Assembly (NCBI RefSeq): GCF_001424835.1 | Contig: NZ_LMCQ01000004.1 | Location: 83,483-147,482, forward strand | Length of the DNA stretch: 64,000 nucleotides | Direction: 5' to 3' | Source: Variovorax sp. Root318D1 | GTDB taxonomy: Bacteria; Pseudomonadota; Gammaproteobacteria; Burkholderiales; Burkholderiaceae_C | Shown: positions 43,754 to 51,118 of the stretch, piece after piece | Layout: every line of letters starts with the position of its first letter | Numbering within the stretch: position 1 is the stretch's first letter | The notes under the pieces: generated by a model | What the model was told of the DNA's origin: nothing | The model's input: only the letters and a program-made list of their open reading frames with translations | Database searches by the model: none | Position numbers and translations under genes: made by a program

Positions 43754-45484
43754 TCAGGCGGCCTCGGCGCTGCTCGCGACCCGCAGGCGTTGGTAGGCGG
43801 TTCGTTCTTCGTCGTCGACCGGCACGATGTAGGGCTCGATCGCCTTCTTGCGCATGGCCATGCGGCCTTGCGCGTCGCGGCTGAGCAGCGAATGGCAGAA
43901 CCAGTTCTCGTCGTCGCGCTCGGGGTGGTCGACGTAGTTGTGGTACAGGCCCCAGCGACTCTCGGTGCGGAACATCGAGGCATGCGCGGCCATCTCGGCG
44001 CAGTCCAGGATCGAATGCGCTTCCATTGCGCGCATGAGCTCGTGCGCATTGCTGGCAGACATCGACTCGGTGTCCTCGCGGATCTCCGCGAAGCGGCGCA
44101 GGCCGATCTCGTACTTGCTCGTGATCTTGGGCGGCTGCAGGTAGTCGTTGACCAGGCGGCGCGTCTTGTATTCGATCTGGTAGGGCGTGAGGCCGCCGCT
44201 GCGCGAGAGCGGCGCAAGGATGCGTTCGCGCTCGGCCGCCTCGGCCTCGGCGTCGGGCGTGGCCTGGCCGACTTCAGCGCAATACGCCGCGGCGTTCTCG
44301 CCGCAGAGCTTGCCGTAGACGAAGGCGCCGAGCATGTAGTTGTGCGGCACGCTCGCGCAATCTCCCGCGGCATACAGACCCTTGACGGATGTTTCGCCGC
44401 GTGCATTGATGTGGATTCCGGACGCGCTGTGACCGCTGCAGAAGCCGATTTCCGAGATGTGCATCTCGACCATCTGCTTGCGGTAGTCGTTGCCGCGCTT
44501 CTCGTGGAAGCGCCCGCGGCTGGGCCGTTCGTTGCTGTGCAGGATGGTCTCGATCTCCTGGATCGTTTCTTCCGCCAGGTGGTCGAGCTTGAGAAACACC
44601 GGACCGTTGCCACTCAGCAGTTCGTTGTAGAACTCCTGCATCATCGCGCCGCTCCAGTAGTCGCATTCGATGAAGCGCTCGCCTTTCGAGTTGGCCGTGT
44701 AGCCGCCCAGAGGACCCGTGACATAGGCGCAGGCAGGGCCGTTGTAGTCCTTGATCAGCGGGTTGATCTGGAAGCACTCGAGGTTGGCCAGGTCGGCACC
44801 CGCGTGGTAGGCCATTGCATGGCCGTCGCCGCAGTTGGTCGGATTCTCGTAGGTGCCCATGAGATAGCCCGAGGCCGGCAGGCCCAGGCGCCCCGCCGCG
44901 CCGGTGCAGATGACCGCGGCCTTGGTGCGGATCATGTAGAGCTCGGCGGTGCGGCAGTCGAAGCCCATCACCGCGGCCACCTCGCCATCGGGCCCGGTCA
45001 GAACGCGCGTGACGACCACGCGGTTGGTGATCTCGACCCGAGCACGCTTGAGCTGCCGATAGAGAATGCGTTTCATGTGGTGCCCCTCGGGCATCGGCAG
45101 CACGTAGGCGCCGAGGTGATGGACCTTGCGCACCGAGTAGTCGCCGGTCTCGTCCTTCTCGAACTTGACGCCCCAGCGGTCCAGCTCCTGGATCATGTCG
45201 AAGCTGCCCGCGGCGTAGGCCATCACGGCCTCCTGGTCGACGATGCCGTCGTTGGCGACGGTGATCTCCTTCACGTACTGCTCGGGTGTGGCGTGGCCGG
45301 GTATGACGGCGTTGTTCAGCCCGTCCATCCCCATCGAGATGGCGCCGCTGCGCTTCACGTTGGCCTTGTCGATCAGCAGCACGCGCAGCTTGGGGTTTTG
45401 CTCCTTGGCTTTCACCGCGGCCATCGGCCCGCCGGTACCGCCGCCGATGACGACGAGGTCGAATTCCATGTCGATAGTTTTCAT
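43754..45484 (-). CDS. AprA-like flavoprotein of the fumarate reductase/succinate dehydrogenase family
   Basis: A 576-residue FAD flavoprotein: dinucleotide motif DLVVIGGGTGGPMAAVKAKE, then KANVKRSGAISMGMDGLNN, close in wording to the AprA segment rather than to SdhA/FrdA, and the C-terminal FAD contact YAAGDCASVPHNYMLG. The capping domain holds HHLGAYVLPMPEGHHMKRIL. The usual SdhA histidine for covalent FAD was not found in the N-terminal SGAISMG region, so FAD is probably non-covalent. No sat or qmoABC genes accompany it, so an APS reductase role is not supported. It is the likely catalytic subunit. Confidence 0.88.
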   Translation of the reverse strand: MKTIDMEFDLVVIGGGTGGPMAAVKAKEQNPKLRVLLIDKANVKRSGAISMGMDGLNNAVIPGHATPEQYVKEITVANDGIVDQEAVMAYAAGSFDMIQELDRWGVKFEKDETGDYSVRKVHHLGAYVLPMPEGHHMKRILYRQLKRARVEITNRVVVTRVLTGPDGEVAAVMGFDCRTAELYMIRTKAAVICTGAAGRLGLPASGYLMGTYENPTNCGDGHAMAYHAGADLANLECFQINPLIKDYNGPACAYVTGPLGGYTANSKGERFIECDYWSGAMMQEFYNELLSGNGPVFLKLDHLAEETIQEIETILHSNERPSRGRFHEKRGNDYRKQMVEMHISEIGFCSGHSASGIHINARGETSVKGLYAAGDCASVPHNYMLGAFVYGKLCGENAAAYCAEVGQATPDAEAEAAERERILAPLSRSGGLTPYQIEYKTRRLVNDYLQPPKITSKYEIGLRRFAEIREDTESMSASNAHELMRAMEAHSILDCAEMAAHASMFRTESRWGLYHNYVDHPERDDENWFCHSLLSRDAQGRMAMRKKAIEPYIVPVDDEERTAYQRLRVASSAEAA

Positions 45485-45498
45485 GCTTCAGCTCCTGG

Positions 45499-46269
45499 CT
45501 AGGTTCGGTCGATGCGCAGGCGGTACTGGAACGCGTCCCCGCGGTAGTAGAGAAACTCGAAATCGATGGGGTGCTCGTCGGCATAGGTGAGCCGCTCGAT
45601 GCGCAGCAGCGGCGACGCTTCCTCGATGCGAAGCTGGCGCGCCAGGAACGCATCGGCCGAGATCGCTTCGATCTGCACGTCGGCATGCGTGAGGTGCTGC
45701 CCGAGGTCGTTCTCCAGAATCACGAAGATGTCGCGCGTGGCGAGGTCTTCCTGCACCAGTCGCTCGCCGAGCGCGAGCGGAAAGTAGCTCTGATCGACCG
45801 AGATCGGCTCGCGGTTGAGGTAGCGCAGCCGCTGGATCTCGTACACCGGTTCGCCAATGGCAACGTGCAGGCGGCGCGCCACGATCTCGCTCGCGGCCAC
45901 CTGGCGCGTGCTGAGCACCTGCGAGAAGGTTTCGTAGCCCCAGGGCCCCATTGCCTCGCCGAAGCCCTGCAGGCGCGAGAGGTTCTGGAACGCCTTTGGC
46001 TTGGCAACGAAGCTGCCCTTGCCGGCCACCTTGAAGACCAGGCCTTCCTTCTGAAGGTCTCCCATGGCCTGACGAATGGTGATGCGGCTGACCGAGAAGG
46101 CCTGCATCATCTGGCTCTCGGAAGGCATCTGGGAGTGCGGCGGATAGGTTCCGTCGAGCACGCGCCGCCGGATGATCTCGCGAATTTGCGTGTGCATCGG
46201 CACCGACGACATCGGTACCACGCGGGCTTCGGCGCTCGCTGGCTGGTCTGGCTTGCGGAGTGCATTCAT
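45499..46269 (-). CDS. GntR-family (HutC subfamily) regulator
   Basis: A 256-residue regulator with a winged helix (IREIIRRRVLDGTYPPHSQM, SESQMMQAFSVSRITIRQAM, VAGKGSFVAKP) and a UTRA effector domain to the end (EPVYEIQRLRYLNREPISVD, FEFLYYRGDAFQYRLRIDR). It starts at 46269 or, less likely, at the internal ATG at 46212; an ATG further upstream (46299) falls inside the operator palindrome and is unlikely. It is the first gene of the leftward operon and should respond to the imported compound or a metabolite. Confidence 0.9.
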   Translation of the reverse strand: MNALRKPDQPASAEARVVPMSSVPMHTQIREIIRRRVLDGTYPPHSQMPSESQMMQAFSVSRITIRQAMGDLQKEGLVFKVAGKGSFVAKPKAFQNLSRLQGFGEAMGPWGYETFSQVLSTRQVAASEIVARRLHVAIGEPVYEIQRLRYLNREPISVDQSYFPLALGERLVQEDLATRDIFVILENDLGQHLTHADVQIEAISADAFLARQLRIEEASPLLRIERLTYADEHPIDFEFLYYRGDAFQYRLRIDRT

Positions 46270-46577
46270 GAGCGGGAATGACCTGTTATGACGAGTCATA
46301 CCTAGCAGAACGCGTGCCAGCGGGTGCGGCATGGCAGTGCCGCACGGTTTTTCAGAGGGAAGACGCTGTTCTAGACCCTGGAACAGCCGAAGAAGAAAGC
46401 CGGTGCGAACGCACCGTGTCGAAGCTCACGCACCGGCCGTGCGCTTGCTGATCACTGCGCCGGTGCACGTTCGCGAGTTTGCGAACAGGGCACGAGGGCC
46501 GCGGACCCCACGCCAGAGCCACGCGGCGAGAGGCGTGGCCCATTCATGCGAAATATTGGCGCCTCAGGGCGCCGCGC
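46270..46577. promoter_or_regulatory. Control region of the GntR-headed operon and 3' flank of the Bug gene
   Basis: A 308-bp gap. The gntR-side part has the palindrome at 46287-46300. A long inverted repeat, GCCGGTGCG (46399-46407) and CGCACCGGC (46429-46437) with a 21-nt loop, occurs in the middle and may be a terminator for transcripts from the right (Bug operon ends at 46578) though it has no T-run. I see no gene in the gap. Confidence 0.5.
46287..46300. promoter_or_regulatory. GntR operator candidate TATGAC-GA-GTCATA
   Basis: A perfect 6-bp inverted repeat with a 2-bp spacer, 18 bp upstream of the chosen gntR start. Inverted repeats of this size next to their own gene are the usual binding sites for HutC-type GntR proteins. 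It was found once, consistent with autoregulation of one long operon. Binding is inferred. Confidence 0.55.
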
Positions 46578-47552
46578 TCACTGCGCCACGCGGATGTTGG
46601 CGTCCTTGATGATCTTGGCGTAGACGGCGGCATCCGAGCGCACCACCTTCTGGAACTCTTCGGGCTTGCCGCCGGCCACCTGAAGGCCGAGCGCCTCGAT
46701 CTTGGCGCTGACCTCGGGCAGGTGCACGATGCGGTTGATCTCGTCCGAGAGCTTCTGCACCACGGGCGCCGGCGTGGCGGCCGGCAGGAACACGCCGAAC
46801 CAGCCATACGGATCGAACGAGTGGTAGCCCAGCTCGGCAAAGGTGGGCACGTCGGGCAGGCCGGGCATGCGCTGCGTGCCGGTCACGGCCAGCGGCCGCA
46901 TCGACTTGAGGTGCGGCCGCGCGCTCGCACTGTCGACGAAGGCCGAGGCCAGCTGCCCGCCCACCAGGTTGGTCACGAGCGGTGCGGCGCCCTGGAACGG
47001 CACGTGGACCAGGTCGATGCCGGCCTGCATGTTGAGAAGCGCGCCCTGGATGTGCGAGGAGGTGCCCGCGCCGTAGCTGCCGAAGTTGTACTTGCCTGGG
47101 CTGGCCTTCACCATCGCGATGAAGCCCTTCAGGTCCTTCGCGGGAGAGTCGAGCGGCACGGCCAGCATGCTGGGGCTGCGCGCAATCATCGTGACGGGCG
47201 CGAGGTCTTTCAGCGGGTCGTAGGGCAGCTTCTCCATGAGCATCGGCTGCTGGATCAGCGCGGTGATGCCGATGAGCACGGTGTAGCCGTCGGGCGGCGC
47301 CTTTGCGACGAAGCTGTTCCCGATGGTGCCGCCCGCGCCGGGCCGGTTGTCCACCATGGCCGGCTGCCCCCAGGCTTCCTGCAGCTTCTGTCCGATGGTG
47401 CGCGCGAGCGTGTCGGTCGCGCCGCCAGCGGGGTAGGGCACGATCAGCTTGAGCGGTTGCGCCGGATAGGCCGTCTGCGCCAGGGCCGGCGGGGCGAGCA
47501 GCACGGCCAGGCCGGCTGCAAGGCAGAGTCTTCGCATCTTTGATGTCTTCAT
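46578..47552 (-). CDS. Bug-family tripartite tricarboxylate receptor
   Basis: A 324-residue Bug protein: signal peptide (MRRLCLAAGLAVLLAPPALA), AQPLKLIVPYPAGGATDTLA, DNRPGAGGTIGNSF and APPDGYTVLIGITALIQ. A strong ribosome site (AGGAGA) is 8 nt before the ATG. It is the last gene of the leftward acyl-CoA operon, 30 bp after an acyl-CoA dehydrogenase, which suggests it takes up that pathway's acid or a related dicarboxylate. Confidence 0.92.
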   Translation of the reverse strand: MKTSKMRRLCLAAGLAVLLAPPALAQTAYPAQPLKLIVPYPAGGATDTLARTIGQKLQEAWGQPAMVDNRPGAGGTIGNSFVAKAPPDGYTVLIGITALIQQPMLMEKLPYDPLKDLAPVTMIARSPSMLAVPLDSPAKDLKGFIAMVKASPGKYNFGSYGAGTSSHIQGALLNMQAGIDLVHVPFQGAAPLVTNLVGGQLASAFVDSASARPHLKSMRPLAVTGTQRMPGLPDVPTFAELGYHSFDPYGWFGVFLPAATPAPVVQKLSDEINRIVHLPEVSAKIEALGLQVAGGKPEEFQKVVRSDAAVYAKIIKDANIRVAQ

Positions 47553-47582
47553 GGTCTTGTCTCCTGGTTGTATCGGAAAAAC

Positions 47583-48737
47583 TCAGCGCATCGCTTCGCG
47601 CACCAGGTTGCGTGCAATGACGATCTGCTGGATCTGGGTGGTGCCTTCGTACAGCCGGAAAAGCCGCACGTCGCGGTAGAACCGTTCGATGCCGTAGTCG
47701 GAGACGTAGCCGGCGCCGCCGAAAATCTGCACCGCGCGATCCGCCACGCGGCCGCACATCTCGGAGGCGAAGAGCTTGCAGCACGAAGCCTCGGTGGCCA
47801 CGTTGCGGCCCGCGTCGCGCTGGCGCGCTGCATCAATGACCATGCAGCGCGCGGCATAGATCTCGGCCTGGCTGTCTGCCAGCATCGCCTGCACCAGCTG
47901 GAACTCGGCAATGGGCTGGCCGAACTGGTTGCGCTCCATCGCGTAGTGCAGCGCATCGCGCTGCATGCGTTCGGCCACGCCCACGCAGATGGCGGCGATG
48001 TGGATGCGGCCCTTCTCGAGCACCTTCATCGCAGTCTTGAAGCCCTGGCCCTCGCGCCCGCCGATCAGCTGGCTCGCGGGCACCTTGCAGTTCTCGAAGA
48101 TCACGTCGGCGGTGTGGGCGCCGCGCTGGCCCATCTTGCGGTCCTTGCGGCCGATCGTGATGCCCGGGGTGTCGGCCTCGACGATGAAGGCCGACACACC
48201 GCCGGCGCCCTTGTCTTGCGGATTGGTGCGCGCCATCAGCGTGAAGATGCCCGCATGCGGCGCGTTGGTGATGAAGCGCTTGGTGCCGTTGACGATGTAG
48301 TGGTCGCCTTCGCGGATCGCGCTGGTGCGAAGCGACGCCGCGTCGGAGCCGGTGTCGGGCTCGGTCAGCGCGAACGATGCGATGAGCTCGCCCGTGGCAA
48401 GGCGCGGCAGGTACTTCTCCTTCTGCGCCTCAGTGCCGTCGAAGAGGATGCCCTGCGAGCCGATGCCCACGGTGGTGCCGAACAGCGAGCGAAAGCAGGG
48501 CGAGGTCTGGCCCATGGCCAGCATCACCATCACCTCTTCTTCCATCGTCACGCCCAGTCCGCCGTATTCTTCGGGCACGGTCAAGCCGAAGAGGCCCAGC
48601 TCCTTCATCTCGCGCACGATGTCTTCGGGGATCTCGTCGGTCTCCGCCACGATGGCTTCGGCCGGCACGAGTCGCTCGCGCACGAAGCGGTTGACGGCGT
48701 CGAGCAGGGCTTCCAGGGTTTGCGGGTCGCGGATCAT
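47583..48737 (-). CDS. Acyl-CoA dehydrogenase
   Basis: A 384-residue acyl-CoA dehydrogenase starting MIRDPQTLEALLDAV. FAD loop ALTEPDTGSDAASLRTSAI, and the C-terminal end IFGGAGYVSDYGIERFYRDV with RLYEGTTQIQQIV, the catalytic glutamate segment. The start at 48737 is preferred because of the family N terminus; upstream in-frame codons extend into the thiolase gene. It is 16 bp after the cysteine-less thiolase gene. Substrate not known. Confidence 0.92.
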   Translation of the reverse strand: MIRDPQTLEALLDAVNRFVRERLVPAEAIVAETDEIPEDIVREMKELGLFGLTVPEEYGGLGVTMEEEVMVMLAMGQTSPCFRSLFGTTVGIGSQGILFDGTEAQKEKYLPRLATGELIASFALTEPDTGSDAASLRTSAIREGDHYIVNGTKRFITNAPHAGIFTLMARTNPQDKGAGGVSAFIVEADTPGITIGRKDRKMGQRGAHTADVIFENCKVPASQLIGGREGQGFKTAMKVLEKGRIHIAAICVGVAERMQRDALHYAMERNQFGQPIAEFQLVQAMLADSQAEIYAARCMVIDAARQRDAGRNVATEASCCKLFASEMCGRVADRAVQIFGGAGYVSDYGIERFYRDVRLFRLYEGTTQIQQIVIARNLVREAMR

Positions 48738-48753
48738 TCTTCCTGCTGCTTTC

Positions 48754-49932
48754 TCAAAGCGTTTCGGCCGTGCCGAGAATGGCGCTGGCCTGGCTGGACA
48801 ACATGCCGCCGTTGCCATGTGCGACGGCGGTGCGCGCGTTCTTCACCTGGCGCTCGCCGCATTCACCGCGCAACTGCCGCACCGCCTCGATCAGCGCGAA
48901 GATGCCGTACATGCCGGGGTGCACGCACGAGAGCCCACCGCCGTTGGTGTTGACCGGGAGCCGGCCGCCCGGTGCGATGGCGCCGTCGGCCACGAAGCGG
49001 CCGCCCTCGCCCTTGGGGCAGAAGCCCAGGTCTTCGAGGAACAGCAGCGTGTTGATGGTGAAGGCGTCGTACAGCTGAACCACGTCCATGTCCTTGGGCG
49101 CGAGCCCGGCCATCGCGAAGGCCTCGCGGCCCGACTGGCTGGCCGCCGTGGTGGTGAGGTCCGCCATCGACGAGATCTGCCGGTTCCACACCGCCGTGGC
49201 GTTGCCCAGCACATAGACTGGCTTCTTCGGCAGGTCCCTGGCGCGCTCGGCACTCACCAGTACGCAGGCGCCCGCACCATCGGTGACCAGGCAGCAGTCG
49301 CGCACGCTCAGCGGGTCCGACACCATGCGCGCATCCAGCACTTCCTCGCGTGTGAGAGGCTCGCGCATGAAGGCCTCGGGGTTGAGCCCGGCCCAGGCGC
49401 GTGCCGCCACCGCCACGTCGGCGAGCTGCTCGCGCGTGGTGCCGAACTCGTGCATGTGGCGCGATGCCGCAAGCGCGTAGGCGGACACCGGCAGCATCGG
49501 TTCGTAAGGATGCTCGTAGGGCTGCGGATCGAGAAAGCGGCGCGCGGCCACGATCTCGCGCCGGCCGAAGGCGGCGCTGCGCTGTGCGCTGCCGTAGCAG
49601 ATGAGCACCGCGCTGCACTGGCCCGAGCGGATGGCCTGCATCGCTGGCAGCAGGTGCGCGATGAAGCTGCTGCCGCCCAGCATCGTGCCGTCGATGTAGC
49701 GCGGATTGAGGCCCAGGTATTCGACCACCGGCAAGGCCCACATTGCAGCCGAGGCGCTCGCGGTGCAGAGGCCGTCGATGTCGCGCATCTCCAGGCCTGC
49801 ATCGGCCACGGCCGCGCGCGCGGCGCGTGCGAGCAGCTCCATATCGGTGAAGCCCGGCGTCTCGCCGCAGCCGAAGGTGGCGGCGCCAGCGATGGCGGCG
49901 CTGCCGCGCAATGCCTTGAGTCCGGTGCTCAT
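48754..49932 (-). CDS. Thiolase-like protein lacking the nucleophilic cysteine
   Basis: A 392-residue thiolase-superfamily protein. The nucleophile region reads GTMLGGSSFIAH (residues 82-93), with no cysteine in the motif, and the C-terminal motif is NARTAVAHGNGGMLSSQ with no catalytic cysteine. The histidine loop is VNTNGGGLSCVHPGMYG. Its start overlaps the DUF35 gene stop (ATGA). This is the same arrangement as the pair at 6720-8320 and suggests a second Ltp2/DUF35-type retro-aldolase or acyl transfer complex in the window. Confidence 0.85.
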   Translation of the reverse strand: MSTGLKALRGSAAIAGAATFGCGETPGFTDMELLARAARAAVADAGLEMRDIDGLCTASASAAMWALPVVEYLGLNPRYIDGTMLGGSSFIAHLLPAMQAIRSGQCSAVLICYGSAQRSAAFGRREIVAARRFLDPQPYEHPYEPMLPVSAYALAASRHMHEFGTTREQLADVAVAARAWAGLNPEAFMREPLTREEVLDARMVSDPLSVRDCCLVTDGAGACVLVSAERARDLPKKPVYVLGNATAVWNRQISSMADLTTTAASQSGREAFAMAGLAPKDMDVVQLYDAFTINTLLFLEDLGFCPKGEGGRFVADGAIAPGGRLPVNTNGGGLSCVHPGMYGIFALIEAVRQLRGECGERQVKNARTAVAHGNGGMLSSQASAILGTAETL

Positions 49933-50318
49933 GCAGGTGCTCCTTCAACGGCGTCGAACAGCACCAGCCCGCGGCCGTCCTTCACCTGCACCCGCGCCTT
50001 GACGCGCTGGCCGATGCGTACCGAGGCGGGTGCGAGATTCTCGATGCGGCTCATCAGTCGCACGCCTTCGTCGAGCTCGACCAGGCTGACGTTGAGGTCG
50101 CCGCCGTCGGCCGGCTTGCGCCGCACCGTCGTCACCGCATGCACGGTGCCGAGCCCGCCGGGCGTCTTCCATTCGAGTGACGCGCCGCCGCAGTGCGGGC
50201 AGCTCTCGCGCGGGTAATACACATGGCGGCCGCAGTCGCCGCAGCGCTGAAGCAGGAAGCGGCCGGCGTCCAGTTCGCCTTGGTGGAAGGCCTGCACGCC
50301 GGTGATGGTGTCGGTCAT
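49929..50318 (-). CDS. DUF35 zinc-ribbon/OB-fold protein
   Basis: A 129-residue DUF35 protein. Rubredoxin-like ribbon CGDCGRHVYYPRESCPHCGG with four cysteines, then an OB-fold with SRIENLAPASVRIGQRVK. It is joined by ATGA overlaps to both neighbours, the enoyl-CoA hydratase-like gene upstream and the thiolase-like gene downstream. The start at 50318 is set by the overlap. It should be the non-catalytic partner of the thiolase-like protein. Confidence 0.9.
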   Translation of the reverse strand: MTDTITGVQAFHQGELDAGRFLLQRCGDCGRHVYYPRESCPHCGGASLEWKTPGGLGTVHAVTTVRRKPADGGDLNVSLVELDEGVRLMSRIENLAPASVRIGQRVKARVQVKDGRGLVLFDAVEGAPA

Positions 50319-51118
50319 TGGTTCGGTTCCTTGTTCGCCGGCCACTGGAAGGCCAGCGGCTTCTTGTCCAGAAAACGGTTCACGGCGTCGCGGTGCTCGG
50401 CGCTGCCGAAGGCCAGCGCCTGCACGTTCGCCTCGGTGTCGAGCATCGCGGCCAGCGCGCCCGCGTCGCCGGTGGCGCGCTTCACCAGGCTCACCGCGAG
50501 CGGCGAGGCCCCGGCAAAGCTTTCGGCCAGCGCCAATGCGCGCGGCAGCAGCTGCTCGGGCGCATGCAATTCCATGGCGATGCCGAGTTCGCGCGCCTCG
50601 TCCGCACCAACCTCGCGTGCCGAGAGCATCAGCTCACGTGCGCGCTGCGCACCTACCACGCGCGGCAGCGTGTAGAAAGCGCCGCAGTCCGGCACCAGGC
50701 CCAGCTTCAGAAAGGACATGCAGAAGCGCGCGCGCGGGCTCGCGAGCACGAAGTCGGCCGCGAGTGCCAGGCTGAAGCCTGCGCCGTAGGCGGCTCCATC
50801 GACCGCGGCGATCACGGGCTTGTCGAGCAGGACCAGTTCGCTGAACCAGCGCTGCGTGGCCTGCATGCGGCCGCGCCAGCCGGCGTTGTCGAGCTTGGCA
50901 TCGGCAATTCCGCGCAGGTCGCCGCCCGAGCAGAATTGGCCGCCGGCCCCTGTGAGCACCAGGGCGCGCACCTGGGTGTCGGCCCGCACTTCTGCAACGG
51001 CCTGCGCGAGGTCGTCGCGCATGGCGGGGGTGAAGGCATTGCGGTTGGCGGGCGTGTCGAGCGTCAGCAGCGCGGCGCTGCCGTGTCGCTCGTAGCGCAG
51101 TGCGGTGAAATCGTTCAT
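50315..51118 (-). CDS. Enoyl-CoA hydratase/isomerase family protein, PaaG-like
   Basis: A 267-residue crotonase-family protein that has lost both hydratase glutamates: the first position is Ser116 (GAGFSLALAAD), the second Phe136 (RFCMSFLKLG). An aspartate in LVPDCGAF (Asp144) matches the one used by PaaG-type isomerases. It is therefore more likely an isomerase (double-bond shift or ring-opening step) than a hydratase. The start at 51118 overlaps the ligase stop (TGATG). Confidence 0.87.
   Translation of the reverse strand: MNDFTALRYERHGSAALLTLDTPANRNAFTPAMRDDLAQAVAEVRADTQVRALVLTGAGGQFCSGGDLRGIADAKLDNAGWRGRMQATQRWFSELVLLDKPVIAAVDGAAYGAGFSLALAADFVLASPRARFCMSFLKLGLVPDCGAFYTLPRVVGAQRARELMLSAREVGADEARELGIAMELHAPEQLLPRALALAESFAGASPLAVSLVKRATGDAGALAAMLDTEANVQALAFGSAEHRDAVNRFLDKKPLAFQWPANKEPNQ

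Noticed and set aside
43505..45484. A true adenylylsulfate reductase (AprAB)
   Set aside because: No sat, qmo or dsr genes, the ferredoxin lacks the AprB tail, and the pair is embedded in a transporter operon.
43205..45502. A 765-codon open frame opposite the AprA-like flavoprotein
   Set aside because: Antisense to genes with clear FAD and ferredoxin motifs; low-complexity composition.
46399..46437. GCCGGTGCG/CGCACCGGC as a strong terminator
   Set aside because: The loop is 21 nt and no T-run follows on either strand. It is mentioned only as part of the gap.
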